Source: Hymenobacter armeniacus | Lineage (GTDB): Bacteria > Bacteroidota > Bacteroidia > Cytophagales > Hymenobacteraceae | Assembly (NCBI RefSeq): GCF_014699055.1 | Contig: NZ_JACXAC010000001.1 | Location: 310,001 to 374,000, forward strand | DNA length: 64,000 nt | Reading direction: 5' to 3' | Part shown: piece after piece, positions 34,362-43,305 of the stretch | Layout of the letters: every line of letters begins with the position of its first letter | Numbering within the stretch: the first letter of the stretch is position 1 | Program-made: the position numbers and the translations under genes | The notes under the pieces: generated by a model | Databases searched by the model: none | The model's input: only the letters and a program-made list of their open reading frames with translations | Told to the model about the DNA's origin: nothing

Positions 34362-35795
34362 ATGCGCTTACTCCCCGCCCTCCTCTCCGTCCTGCTCCTC
34401 GCTGCTGGCTGCCGCGTGGCCGCGCCCGACGCCCCCACCTGTGCCCCGGCCGTGCCCACCGCCTTCACCCAGCCCCCGGCCGACACCGCCAGCGCCGGCC
34501 GCCAGCCCTGGCGGCAGTTCTTCCAGGACCCCGCCCTGACGGCCCTCATCGACACGGCCCTGCGCCAGAACCTAGACCTGCAGGTGGCCCTGCAGCGCGT
34601 CGAAACCGCCCGCGCCAACTACCTGGCCCGGCGCGGCGCCCTGCTGCCCACCGTGGCCGCCGCCGCCTCGGCCGGCGCCGACCGCTACGGCCGCTACACC
34701 CTCAACGGCGTGGGCAATTTCGACACCAACCTCTCGCCCAACATCGACGGGCAGCAGCGCATCCCGGGCCCGGTGACGCCGGAGTTCTTTGTGGGGCTGC
34801 GCAGCTCCTGGGAAATTGACATCTGGGGCAAGCTGAAGCAGCGCCGCCAGGCCGCCTTCCTGCGCGTGCTGGCCTCGGAGCAGGGCCGCCGCCTCGTCAC
34901 GACCAACGTGGTGGCTGAAGTGGCCCGCCTCTACTACGAGCTGCTGACGGCCGACAACCAGCTGGCCGTGCTCGACCGCAACATCAGCCTGCAGCGCGAG
35001 GCCCTGAAGCTGATGCGCATCCAGAAGCAGGCCGGCCGCGCCACCGAACTAGCCGTGCAGCAGTTTGCCGCCCAGGTGGCCCGTACCGAGAGCCTGGGGC
35101 ACGAAGCCCGCCAGCGCGTGACCGAAGCCGAAACCGGCCTCAACCAACTGATGGGGCGCTACCAGCAGCCCATCACGCGCGGCCGGCCGCTGCCCGGGCA
35201 GGTGCTGCCCGAGCGCCTGAGTGCCGGCGTGCCGGCCTCGGCCCTGCTGCGCCGGCCCGACGTGCGCCAGGCCGAGTTGGAACTGCAGGCTACCCGCGCC
35301 GACGTGGCCGCCGCCCGCGCCGCCTTCCTGCCCGCCCTCACCCTCACGCCCTACGTGGGCTTCAACTCCTACCGCACCGGCACGCTGTTCGACCCCACCT
35401 CGCTGGCCTACGGCGCGCTGGCCGGCCTCACCGGCCCGCTGCTCAACCGGGCCCAGTTCCGGGCCGATTTCCGCCTGGCCACGGCCGGCAGCTATGAGGC
35501 CTACTACCGCTACCAGCAGAGCCTGCAAACCGGCTTTCGGGAGGTGGTGAACGGCCTGCAGGGGCTGGAAAATTACCGCGCCGCCTCGGCCGCCCGCCAG
35601 CAGGAAGTGGAGCTGCTCACCAAAGCCGTGACGACCTCTAACAAGCTATTCGTGGCCGGCTACGCTACTTACCTGGAAGTCATTACCGCCCAGCGCAGCG
35701 TGCTGGAGGCCGAGCTAAGCCTGGCCGAATCGCGCCAGCGGCAGCTGCTGCAAAGCGTGAGCCTGTACCGGGCGCTGGGGGGCGGCTGGCAGTGA
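34362..35795 (+). CDS. Outer-membrane efflux lipoprotein (NodT/OprM type)
   Basis: This 477-residue protein has a lipoprotein signal (lipobox LAAGC, Cys about residue 17) and two TolC-type domains with long helices (ALRQNLDLQVALQRVETARA near 65, RPDVRQAELELQATRADVAA near 300). It is the outer-membrane channel of the pump encoded upstream. The ending YRALGGGW is typical of OprM/NodT factors. ATG 34362 was chosen because the upstream in-frame reading covers the palindromic repeat. Confidence 0.9.
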   Translation: MRLLPALLSVLLLAAGCRVAAPDAPTCAPAVPTAFTQPPADTASAGRQPWRQFFQDPALTALIDTALRQNLDLQVALQRVETARANYLARRGALLPTVAAAASAGADRYGRYTLNGVGNFDTNLSPNIDGQQRIPGPVTPEFFVGLRSSWEIDIWGKLKQRRQAAFLRVLASEQGRRLVTTNVVAEVARLYYELLTADNQLAVLDRNISLQREALKLMRIQKQAGRATELAVQQFAAQVARTESLGHEARQRVTEAETGLNQLMGRYQQPITRGRPLPGQVLPERLSAGVPASALLRRPDVRQAELELQATRADVAAARAAFLPALTLTPYVGFNSYRTGTLFDPTSLAYGALAGLTGPLLNRAQFRADFRLATAGSYEAYYRYQQSLQTGFREVVNGLQGLENYRAASAARQQEVELLTKAVTTSNKLFVAGYATYLEVITAQRSVLEAELSLAESRQRQLLQSVSLYRALGGGWQ

Positions 35796-35799
35796 GCGG

Positions 35800-36474
35800 C
35801 TAGCCCACCAACTCGGCCACGAATTCCGCAGTCAGTTCGTCCAGGGTGTAAATGCGGCGGTCGGCTTCGTGCGCCGCATCGGCTTCGAGGTGGGCGTAGT
35901 TGCCCCGCAGGATGCGTACTGTTTTGAAGCCCAGCGGCTTAATGCCCACGAAGTCCTTACGCGGGTTGTCGCCCACGTAAATCACCTGGCCGGGCGGTAC
36001 GCCTTCGCGCCGGCAAATCAATTCAAACACGTGCGGGGCGGGCTTGGCCCGGTGGCGGCCGTAGCGGTTGGTGAGGTAGGCGTGGCGCACGTGCCGGGCT
36101 ACGGCCAAGGCGGCCACTTTGCGGGCCTGCACCTCCTTGTGCCCGTCGGTGACGAGGTAGAGCGGCCATGCCGCAAACCGGGCCAGGCAGCGCTCAGCGT
36201 CGGGATAGAGCGCGAGCTGGGGGCGGTGCTGGCGGTAGTGGCGCAGGCAGGCCGCCACCAGGGTTTTGGTCCAGCGCCCGTGCCGGCGCAGCACGTTGTC
36301 GAACACCTGGCCGCGGCCCTGCTCGGCCTCTTCGGCAATCATGCCCGCGGCCAGGGTTTCGGCCGGCTGGTGCAGCAGCGGACTCAGAAACTCCGCCACG
36401 GCCCGGAAGCCGCTGTGCACGTAGCTCAGCTCGGGGTAAAGGGTATCGTCGAGGTCGAAAACGAGGACGGGCAT
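35800..36474 (-). CDS. HAD-superfamily hydrolase
   Basis: This 224-residue protein has the HAD motifs FDLDDT (nucleophile Asp6 and Asp8), LYLVTDGHK (motif II, about 104), a Lys near 145 in RAKPAP (motif III), and GDNPRKDF (motif IV, about 169). It is a soluble phosphatase-type enzyme of unknown substrate. It closes the minus-strand pse operon and its start lies five bases from the stop of the epimerase/ATP-grasp gene. A sugar-phosphate phosphatase role is reasonable but inferred from context only. Confidence 0.85.
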   Translation of the reverse strand: MPVLVFDLDDTLYPELSYVHSGFRAVAEFLSPLLHQPAETLAAGMIAEEAEQGRGQVFDNVLRRHGRWTKTLVAACLRHYRQHRPQLALYPDAERCLARFAAWPLYLVTDGHKEVQARKVAALAVARHVRHAYLTNRYGRHRAKPAPHVFELICRREGVPPGQVIYVGDNPRKDFVGIKPLGFKTVRILRGNYAHLEADAAHEADRRIYTLDELTAEFVAELVG

Positions 36475-36479
36475 GGCGG

Positions 36480-38435
36480 CTATTCGGGCGTGGGGGCCGG
36501 CATCACCACATCGGCGGCGGCGCGCACCTGGCGCAGCGGACCAGCCGCCGGACGGAAGGGGTATTGGCTCAAATCAGCCCCGGCGGCTTCCTGCAAAAAC
36601 CAGAAAAACGAGTCAACGCCCGCCGCAATGCCCAGCGTGGAAGCCCCGCCAAACCGGCAATTGCACTCGATGAGGTGCAGGCCGCCATCGTCGGTGAGCA
36701 GGGCTTGCAGCACCAGCGGCCCGTAGAGGCCCAGTTTCTCCACCAGGGGCGTGAGGCGGGCCACTAAAGCGGGGTCGGTGAGCGTGGTGCTCACCTGCGA
36801 TTCGCCGTGCACGATGATGTCGCGGGTGCGCGGCACCAGGCCGTGCACGCGGCCGGCGCGGTCCACGTAGGCGTCCACGCTGATTTCGCGTCCCTGGATA
36901 AAAGGCTGAAAAACTGGCTCCTGCAGCGCCTGGGCGTGAGTCAGGGCCGTGGCTTCGGGCAGGTTCAGGCCCAGGCTGAGCGAGCCGGCGCCGTGGCGCT
37001 CTTTCACCACAAAGCCGGTACTGCCCGGGGCGGCCGGCAGCGCATCGAGGCCCAGCGCGGTGGGAATGACCGGCAGGCCGTGTTCCTGCCCAAATACGGC
37101 AAATTCAATCTTGTCCAGGCAGCGGCTCACGGCCTCGGGCGGGCTCACCAGCACCGCGATGCCGGCTTCGGCCAGCGCGGCGCGGTGCCGGCTCCAAAAC
37201 GCCAGCTCGCCGTCGCGCGTGGGAATGACGTGCCCGATGCCGCGGGCCTGGCATTGGGCAATGATGTCGGCCAGGTTCTGGTCGGCGGTGGCGGGCATTT
37301 GCCAAAAGTCGTCGGTGAAATGCTGGGCCAAGCAGGCGGGGTTCATATCGCCGCCAATGACATTCATTTCTGGGTGCAGGCGCTGGGCGGCGGCTTGCAC
37401 GGCCCGCACCAGCGGCACCTTGGCCGCCACGCTGCTGATGAGCACGTGGCCGGGTGCCTTGGCGGCGGCCGTGGCCTGCAGGCGGGCGCGCTCGAAGGCA
37501 ATGATTTCGGGAATGGCCTGCTCCAGCGTCGTGGGCGGCAGCCAGTCTATCTGGCTGCGCCACAGGTTCATGTCTGCCTGCGAGGCCTCGAAGGGAATAT
37601 CCGAGGCTACGTAGGTGGCGCGCAGGTCGGGGAAGTTCTGCTTCAGCACGGCCACCACGTCGGCCACGCGCCGGGCCCGGCCGGTACCGAGGTTGATGAT
37701 GCCGCTCACCGTTTCGGCCGCCGCCAGGCGCAGCAGGCCCTCGGCGGTGTCGGCGGCGTAGAGGTAGTCGAAAAACGACTCGGCGCCGTACACCGTGATT
37801 TCCTCGCCGGCCAGCAGCATGCGTACCCAGCGCGAGGTGATATCGCGGCCATTGCGCCCGTAGCCGCGGTAGATGCGCGGAATGGCCGTGCTGAACTGCG
37901 CGCCCCGGTAGGTTTGCAAAAAGCGCAGCTCAATTTCGTGGGCCAGCTTGGCCATGCCGGTCAGGTTGCGCGGCAGGATGGGGTCGGTTTCGCGCAGGCT
38001 GCGGGGCTGCGCCGGCACCTCCGCAAAGTTGTACAGCTCAGGGTCGTAGATGAGGTAGCTGCTGGCAAACACCACGCGCCGCAACGAGGGCAGGTCCTTC
38101 TGCACCGTCATGAGGTGGTGGCTGAGGCGTACGTTGTGCTGGAAATTCTCTTCCCAGAAGCCGTAGGTTTCGGTGGAGCGCTCGAAGGTGGCCGCCAGGT
38201 GGATGAACACCTCGGGCGCAAACACGCCAATTTCCTGCTCGGTGAGGAAGTTGAGGTCGCCCTGCCGGTATTGAAAGCGGGCCGGAAAGTTGGCGGGCCG
38301 GGGTTTGAGGTCGCCCACCAGCACGTCGATGTCGGCGGGCAGCGCGGCCAGCAGGCGCACCATTTCCTGGCCGATGACGCCGGCGCCGCCGCTGATGAAA
38401 ATTCGTTTAAAGGGCAGAACCAAAGGCTGTGGCAT
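36480..38435 (-). CDS. Fusion of NAD-dependent epimerase/dehydratase and ATP-grasp domains
   Basis: This 651-residue protein joins two enzymes. Residues about 10-310 are an extended SDR nucleotide-sugar epimerase (FISGGAGVIGQ near 13-23 and an SSYLIYD region near 125, with a less canonical active site). Residues about 335-640 are an ATP-grasp domain of the CarB-like type (LDKIEFAVFGQEHGLPVIPT, GFVVKERHGAGSLSLGL, LIECNCRFGGAS near 600). ATP-grasp enzymes ligate an acid to an amine or similar acceptor. Together they suggest modification of a nucleotide sugar, perhaps with an amino-acid-like group. The start overlaps the acetyltransferase gene by 29 bases, showing tight coupling. Confidence 0.8.
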   Translation of the reverse strand: MPQPLVLPFKRIFISGGAGVIGQEMVRLLAALPADIDVLVGDLKPRPANFPARFQYRQGDLNFLTEQEIGVFAPEVFIHLAATFERSTETYGFWEENFQHNVRLSHHLMTVQKDLPSLRRVVFASSYLIYDPELYNFAEVPAQPRSLRETDPILPRNLTGMAKLAHEIELRFLQTYRGAQFSTAIPRIYRGYGRNGRDITSRWVRMLLAGEEITVYGAESFFDYLYAADTAEGLLRLAAAETVSGIINLGTGRARRVADVVAVLKQNFPDLRATYVASDIPFEASQADMNLWRSQIDWLPPTTLEQAIPEIIAFERARLQATAAAKAPGHVLISSVAAKVPLVRAVQAAAQRLHPEMNVIGGDMNPACLAQHFTDDFWQMPATADQNLADIIAQCQARGIGHVIPTRDGELAFWSRHRAALAEAGIAVLVSPPEAVSRCLDKIEFAVFGQEHGLPVIPTALGLDALPAAPGSTGFVVKERHGAGSLSLGLNLPEATALTHAQALQEPVFQPFIQGREISVDAYVDRAGRVHGLVPRTRDIIVHGESQVSTTLTDPALVARLTPLVEKLGLYGPLVLQALLTDDGGLHLIECNCRFGGASTLGIAAGVDSFFWFLQEAAGADLSQYPFRPAAGPLRQVRAAADVVMPAPTPE

Positions 38436-38997
38436 AGTCGGCGGCCAGCTGGCCGTGCATCAGTGAGTCGGCAAAAGTACCCGGCGCAAGCTGCACATGC
38501 TGCCGCAAACGCCCTTCGAGCCGGAAGCCCGCTTCTTCGAGAATGGCCACGTGCGCCGGGCGGATGTCGTAGGTCTCGGTAAACAAGCGGTTGAATTGCA
38601 GGCCCTCAAACGCCACCCGCCCCAGCAGGCGCAGGTGGGCCAGAAAATCCTGCCGGTACGTGGCCGCATCGGCCGCCCGGACGGGGTCGACCAAAAACGA
38701 CACCTCCGCCCGCAAATCCGGCCAGGAAATGTGCACCAGGCCGCCGTAGGCAATCAACTGGCCGGCGTGCAACAGCGAAAACAGCAGCTGCCCCGGCCGT
38801 TCCTGCGCAAACAGCGGCAGCACCACGCGCTGGAAATAGGCTTCCTGCTGCTCGGCCGTGAGGGGCTCGGCCTGGCGCAGCACCGGCAGCTGGGCATTGC
38901 GCCAGGCGCGAATAGGCTCCCGGTCCTCGTAGCGAATGGGAATGAGCTGGTAGTCGTTCCAGCGGTAGTCGGCGGCAGGGAGGGGGCGGTAGGTCAT
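38407..38997 (-). CDS. pseH: GNAT acetyltransferase (PseH-like)
   Basis: This 196-residue protein has the GNAT RimJ/RimL-like fold: YQLIPIRYEDREPIRAWRN at the start (as in PseH), YGGLVHISWPDLRAEVSFLV near 80-99 and HVAILEEAGFRLEGRLRQHV near 148. PseH N-acetylates the 4-amino sugar made by PseC, and this cluster contains pseB and pseC. The conclusion rests on both sequence and context; another sugar N-acyltransferase is possible. Confidence 0.72.
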   Translation of the reverse strand: MTYRPLPAADYRWNDYQLIPIRYEDREPIRAWRNAQLPVLRQAEPLTAEQQEAYFQRVVLPLFAQERPGQLLFSLLHAGQLIAYGGLVHISWPDLRAEVSFLVDPVRAADAATYRQDFLAHLRLLGRVAFEGLQFNRLFTETYDIRPAHVAILEEAGFRLEGRLRQHVQLAPGTFADSLMHGQLAADYATAFGSAL

Positions 38998-38999
38998 GG

Positions 39000-39090
39000 T
39001 TGGTTGTCAGTTGCTCGTTGTTAGTTGTCGGGTCACAAATCAACCAGCTGACATGGCTCTGACAACTGACAACGAGCAACTGACAACTAA
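39000..39090. repeat. Inverted repeat, GTTGTCAGTTG family (copy b)
   Basis: Left arm GGTTGTCAGTTGCTCGTTGT and right arm GACAACTGACAACGAGCAAC pair almost fully over about 30 bases. It lies between the PseH-like and methyltransferase genes, inside the pse operon. Copies: 4277-4361 and 39847-39939. Confidence 0.8.
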
Positions 39091-39093
39091 ACC

Positions 39094-39840
39094 CTACACC
39101 ACCAGATACGAAATCAGCGGGTTGAGCGGGCTGCGGCGCAGCGCGTAGTTGGCCACGCCGAACACCTCGTCAAACGCCAGCGTCTCGCCGGGGAACTCGG
39201 GGCAGTTCAGCTCGTCGAAGGCCACGATGGCACCCTTGGTGAGGCGGGGCCGGATGGCTTCGAGGCAGGCCTTGGTGGGGGCGTAGATGTCGAAGTCGAA
39301 ATAGGCGAAGGCGATGACGGTTTCGGGGTGGTCGCGCAGGTAGCGGGGCACGGTTTCGGAAGCGTCGCCGGCCACCAGCTCAAACTTGCGCTTGTGCGGA
39401 ATGGGGCTGTCGGCCTCGTGCAGGGCCAGAATCTGGGTGAGGTAGTCCTGGTACTCGGGCGTCACGCCGTAGTCGCCTTCCTTCACCAGCTTGCCGTCCT
39501 TCTCGTCCACCGACGGAAAGCCGCCGAAGGTGTCGAACCCAATGATTTTGCGGTTGTAGTTGAACGGCTCGTAGATGCCGCGCAGCGCGTGCATCAGGGC
39601 CAGATTCTGGCCCCAGCGCACGCCAAACTCCATGGCCACGCCGTGCACCGGAATGATTTGCTGGTAGAGCTCGGTGAAAAACAGCAGGCGCGAGAACGTC
39701 TGCCGGTTCAGGTACAGGCCCAGGTTGTTGAGCAGCTCGGTGTTGGGAATGGGCGACTCGCGCAGGCTTTGGGCGAAATTCTCGCGGCGTGTTTGCTCGG
39801 CTACGGGCGCGCCGCTGAGGACGCTGATGGGGGAGGACAT
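39094..39840 (-). CDS. TylF/macrocin-type O-methyltransferase-like protein
   Basis: This 248-residue protein has a SAM-dependent methyltransferase fold with VAMEFGVRWGQNLALMHALR (motif I region, about 69-88) and the TylF-like segments KIIGFDTFGGFPSVDEKDG and VIAFAYFDFDIYAPTKACLE. TylF-family enzymes methylate sugar hydroxyls using SAM and a divalent metal. In this cluster it probably methylates the nonulosonic acid or another sugar of the glycan. Palindromic repeats flank the gene on both sides. Confidence 0.78.
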   Translation of the reverse strand: MSSPISVLSGAPVAEQTRRENFAQSLRESPIPNTELLNNLGLYLNRQTFSRLLFFTELYQQIIPVHGVAMEFGVRWGQNLALMHALRGIYEPFNYNRKIIGFDTFGGFPSVDEKDGKLVKEGDYGVTPEYQDYLTQILALHEADSPIPHKRKFELVAGDASETVPRYLRDHPETVIAFAYFDFDIYAPTKACLEAIRPRLTKGAIVAFDELNCPEFPGETLAFDEVFGVANYALRRSPLNPLISYLVV

Positions 39841-39846
39841 GGGGAG

Positions 39847-39939
39847 TAGTTGTCAGTTGTTCGTTGTCAGTTGCTAGGGTTCGTTCGTCAACTCAAATCA
39901 AAAAGACCTGACAACTGACAACGAACAACTGACAACTAA
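39847..39939. repeat. Inverted repeat, GTTGTCAGTTG family (copy c)
   Basis: Left arm GTTGTCAGTTGTTCGTTGTC (from about 39849) and right arm GACAACTGACAACGAACAAC pair over about 30 bases. The right edge overlaps the stop codon of the next methyltransferase gene. It lies inside the pse operon like copy b, only 750 bases away. Confidence 0.8.
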
Positions 39940-40832
39940 ACCGGCTGCAAAAATGCCACGATATTTCGGCCCAGCCCCACGCCGGCCATGGCTTCGTAGT
40001 AGGCCGCCACGGCCGGCAGCGGCGCCGTGCGCAGCAGCAGGTTGTCTTGTTCGAGCCGGGCGCGGTGGGCGCCCGGGCCGGCGGCGCGGTTCATCACGTA
40101 GTTCGTGGCGGAGTTGAGCAAGTTGAGGTCAATGGGCTGGTCGGCAAGGGTTTTGGCCACGCGCCAGCCCGTGGCCTGGGCCACGTTGCGCAGGCCGGTC
40201 TGGTTAAAGTAGGCCAGGTGGTCGGGCAGCACCACCCAGAAAGGGCGGTCGATGTGGCCCTGCTCCAACAGGTAGTTTTGCAGGGCCGAAAAATCGTTGG
40301 GCACCTCCACCACCAGCGTGCCGCTGGGCGCCACCAGCGCCCGGCATTGCCGCAGCAGCGCGGCCGGGTCGGGCACGTGCTCCAGCACATTGTCGAGCCA
40401 CAGCACATCGAACGAGCGGCCGTCGGCAATCAGCTGAGCCAGCTGCTCCACAATATCACCGGTGCGCAGGTACGCCCGCAGCTCGGGCTGAAACCGCTCC
40501 ACGCTGAAGCTGCTGTAATCCAGCCCCAGCACGTCCCAGCCCTGGCGGTGGAAGTGGGCCAGCGCCCAGCCCTCGCCGCAGCCAATGTCCAGAAAAGACT
40601 TGGGCGCGGCGGCTCCCGTTTCGGGCCGCAGTTGCTCCAGCACCCAGCGCCGCAGCCGCAACTTGCCCTCTATGTGCTCCAGCTCTTCGGGCGGGTAGCT
40701 GGGCTGGTAGGTGGTGAGGCCTTCCTGGTAGTAGCGCCGGGCGTAGTAGTCGCTCAGCTCCGTCGGGCTGGGCTTGTCGATGACTTCGTAGAAACCGTAT
40801 TCGTTGAGGCGCAGGGTGTTAGGTAGAGTCAT
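39936..40832 (-). CDS. Class I SAM-dependent methyltransferase
   Basis: This 298-residue protein has motif I FLDIGCGEGWALAHFHRQG near 79-97, a LDYSS acidic loop near 104, and the VLWLDNVLEHVPDPAALLRQ motif IV near 142-161. It is a Methyltransf_11/23-like enzyme. The start region (DKPSPTELSDYYARRYYQ) resembles methyltransferases found in nonulosonic acid and surface-glycan clusters. The acceptor is unknown. Confidence 0.82.
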   Translation of the reverse strand: MTLPNTLRLNEYGFYEVIDKPSPTELSDYYARRYYQEGLTTYQPSYPPEELEHIEGKLRLRRWVLEQLRPETGAAAPKSFLDIGCGEGWALAHFHRQGWDVLGLDYSSFSVERFQPELRAYLRTGDIVEQLAQLIADGRSFDVLWLDNVLEHVPDPAALLRQCRALVAPSGTLVVEVPNDFSALQNYLLEQGHIDRPFWVVLPDHLAYFNQTGLRNVAQATGWRVAKTLADQPIDLNLLNSATNYVMNRAAGPGAHRARLEQDNLLLRTAPLPAVAAYYEAMAGVGLGRNIVAFLQPV

Positions 40833-40846
40833 GGGAAAGCCGGGCG

Positions 40847-41596
40847 TTAGGGCTGAACCTGGGTGTTTTGGTCGTTGATGCGCGCCAGCCAGGGGAACCG
40901 TGCCAGCAGCGTGGACAGGCCGTCGGGCTCGGTGAGCGAAAAAGTGGCGGGCAGTTGCGAGTACAGCAGGTGCAGCAGGGCGTAGTCGCTGGGGTAGTCC
41001 ACGGTCAGGCGTAGGGCGGCCACGGCCGCAGGCACCGCGCAGGGCAATTCCTCCAAGCGAAAAAGCTCGGGGTGGCGGCGCAGGTAAGGCGTCACGTGCT
41101 CGCGCTCTTCGGGGCGGGTGGCTTCGGCCGCGGCGCGGCGCAGGGCCGCGGCCGCAATGACTTCCACGTTGGTGCCCAGCGGCAGGCCGGTGGTCAGGGT
41201 ATAGTCGGCGCCGGTGGCGAGGTGATGGGCCACGGCCGCCCGCACAAACGTTGGGTCAATGGCCGGGTTGTCGGCCGTAATGCGCACCACGGCCTCGGCT
41301 TCCCTGCCGTCCAGTGCCCCCACGAACCGGCCGAGTACGTCGGCTTCATCGCCCCGAAATACCTCGGCTTGTAGTGCCTGTGCGGCGGCGGCCAAGGCAT
41401 CGTCGGCGGTCAGGGTGGAAGTAGCCACTACCACCGGCTGGCCGGGCGCCACAAGCTTAGCCCGGGCTACCACGTGGCCCAAGATGCTGGTGGGGCCCTC
41501 CAGCGGCAGGGGCAGCAGCACCTTGCCCGGCAGCCGTGTGGAACTCATGCGGGCCTGAATGATGACGACGATACGGGCAGAATGGGTCGGGGACAT
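40847..41596 (-). CDS. SpsF-like cytidylyltransferase (PseF/CMP-nonulosonate synthetase candidate)
   Basis: This 249-residue protein begins with the nucleotidyltransferase signature IIQARMSSTRLPGKVLLPL (residues 12-30), typical of SpsF and KdsB-like CTP enzymes. VVRITADNPAIDP near 103 gives the metal-binding Asp region. It probably activates the nonulosonic acid with CMP, the PseF step. It differs from classical PseF/NeuA in sequence class, so another activated sugar is possible. It starts six bases after the SDR stop. Confidence 0.75.
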   Translation of the reverse strand: MSPTHSARIVVIIQARMSSTRLPGKVLLPLPLEGPTSILGHVVARAKLVAPGQPVVVATSTLTADDALAAAAQALQAEVFRGDEADVLGRFVGALDGREAEAVVRITADNPAIDPTFVRAAVAHHLATGADYTLTTGLPLGTNVEVIAAAALRRAAAEATRPEEREHVTPYLRRHPELFRLEELPCAVPAAVAALRLTVDYPSDYALLHLLYSQLPATFSLTEPDGLSTLLARFPWLARINDQNTQVQP

Positions 41597-41602
41597 GGAG
41601 CG

Positions 41603-42409
41603 TTAGCGAATGGTCCAGCCGCCGTCGACCACTAGATTATGGCCCGTGACAAAATCGGAAGCAGATGCACTCAGGTACACAAAAGCCCCCGCCAAATCCT
41701 CGGGCCGGCCGATGCGGCCCAGCGGGTTGCGCCGTTCCAACTCGGCCACGAAACCAGCCTGCTCCTGCACCCGCGCGCTCGGAAAAGCGCCCGGCGATAC
41801 GCAGTTTACCTGAATGTTTTCGGGCCCCAGATACGAAGAAAAGTACTTGGTGAGTTGAATAACAGCGGCTTTGGCCGCGCCGTAGTGGGGCGGGTTCAGA
41901 AACTGCGGGTGCGCGTCGTAGGCGGCAAAGTCGGGCGCTACCATGCCGTACATGGAGGCCACGTTGATGATTTTGCCGCCGCCGTTTTCGCGCAGGTAGG
42001 GCAGCACCTCGCGCAGGCAGCGGTAGGCGCTGCCCGCCGAGCCGTCGAGGCCGTGGGCGAACTGCTCGTCGGTCAGGGCATCGGGCTGCTGGCCGGCGCT
42101 GTACACGGCGTTGTTGATGAGCACGTGCGGCGCGCCGTGCTGTTCGCGGATGGCACGGAACGCGGCTTGTACCGAGGGCGTGGACGCCACGTCGCAGACT
42201 TGAAAGTGCACGCGGCCGTCAGGGATTTCGGCGGCGAATTGCTCCGCAAAGCTGGCCTCATGGCGGGCCAGCACCACCACGCGGGCCCCATGCGCCAGCA
42301 GGCCCAGCACCATGGCCCGGCCCAGGTGGCCGTAGCCACCCGTCACGAGAATAAGTCGGTCTGTCAGGTCAAACAGCTTGGAATAATCGGCTAGGAGCGG
42401 GGCGGCCAT
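41603..42409 (-). CDS. Short-chain dehydrogenase of the nonulosonate cluster (PtmA-like)
   Basis: This 268-residue SDR has LILVTGGYGHLGRAM near 19-33 (Rossmann TGxxxxxG), INNAV near 97 and a Tyr-x3-Lys pair near 177 (PHYGAAKAAV). The ending DFVTGHNLVVDGGWTIR is typical of SDRs. Similar SDRs sit beside SpsF-like transferases and aldo/keto reductases in flagellin-glycan clusters (PtmA). It overlaps the aldo/keto reductase gene by 19 bases. Confidence 0.82.
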   Translation of the reverse strand: MAAPLLADYSKLFDLTDRLILVTGGYGHLGRAMVLGLLAHGARVVVLARHEASFAEQFAAEIPDGRVHFQVCDVASTPSVQAAFRAIREQHGAPHVLINNAVYSAGQQPDALTDEQFAHGLDGSAGSAYRCLREVLPYLRENGGGKIINVASMYGMVAPDFAAYDAHPQFLNPPHYGAAKAAVIQLTKYFSSYLGPENIQVNCVSPGAFPSARVQEQAGFVAELERRNPLGRIGRPEDLAGAFVYLSASASDFVTGHNLVVDGGWTIR

Positions 42410-43305
42410 GCGTAGGGCAGGATAAATTCGTCGGTGGTTTCGGCCAGCGCCAGCAGTTCGGGGCGCAGCTGCTCGGCGAGCCGCGAAAATGCGCCGGCCG
42501 CTACATTTTCCTGCAAATTAGCCGCCGAATCCACGCCCACCACCAAGCGCGCCACCCCCGGCGCGAAAGCCGCAAACTGCAGCAGCAAGGCCGGAAGCGA
42601 CACGTTTGCATCCTGGGCCAAGCGGCGCAGCCGGGTCAGCTTGGGGGCCAGCGGCGCAAAGAAGGGAGGCAGGGCAGACGGGTCGCGCAACAGCAAGCCT
42701 TGCAAAAAAGCTGACCGCACGTGCACCTCCACCCCGCGCCGCGCCAGTTCCGGCAGCAGAGGTCCAAAGCGCTGGTCTAACACGTTGAAAGGCACCTGCA
42801 CTAAGTCGGCATCGAGCCCAGTTTCCAGCAGCCACGCCGCCTCCTGCGGGTGGTAAAGCGACAGCCCGATGCGCTGCACCAGCCCCGCGTGGCGGGCTTC
42901 CTGCAACGCCTCCCAACCCACTGCCTGCTCCCGAAAAGCATTGAAGCTGTGAAACATGACCCCATAGACGGCAGGCTGCCGCAGCCGCGCCAGTGACTCC
43001 TGCAGCTGGTGCTGCACCTGGGCGGCCGAACCGGCGGCCAGCTTGGTCACAACTTGAAACGGCGCGGCGGCCGGGCTATGCTCGCTCAGCCAGTGGCCCA
43101 GCCGGACTTCGCTGTCGCCGTAGGCCGCGGCGGTGTCGAGCAGCGTGATGCCCGCGGTTTGGGCGGTGCGCAATACGGCGTGCACGGCCGCGTCGTAGGG
43201 GCGTCCGGCGGTGTTGTTGATGCCGTAGTCGAGCCCGAACTGGACCGTGCCCAGCGCGAGCCGGCTCAGAAAATCAGCGGAAGTCGCGGGGCTGCTAACC
43301 GGCAT
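42391..43305 (-). CDS. Aldo/keto reductase
   Basis: This 304-residue protein has the catalytic set Asp57, Tyr62 (LLDTAAAYGDSE), Lys88 (VVTKLAAG) and His118 (VMFHSFN) of NAD(P)H-dependent aldo/keto reductases. The start LALGTVQFGLDYGINN is characteristic of the subgroup found in glycan clusters. It probably reduces a keto sugar intermediate. It overlaps pseC by 11 bases. Confidence 0.87.
   Translation of the reverse strand: MPVSSPATSADFLSRLALGTVQFGLDYGINNTAGRPYDAAVHAVLRTAQTAGITLLDTAAAYGDSEVRLGHWLSEHSPAAAPFQVVTKLAAGSAAQVQHQLQESLARLRQPAVYGVMFHSFNAFREQAVGWEALQEARHAGLVQRIGLSLYHPQEAAWLLETGLDADLVQVPFNVLDQRFGPLLPELARRGVEVHVRSAFLQGLLLRDPSALPPFFAPLAPKLTRLRRLAQDANVSLPALLLQFAAFAPGVARLVVGVDSAANLQENVAAGAFSRLAEQLRPELLALAETTDEFILPYAWPPRS

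Noticed and set aside
4277..39939. CRISPR array made of GTTGTCAGTTG repeats
   Set aside because: The units are tandem and inverted in hairpins at three separate sites, with no regular spacers and no cas genes.
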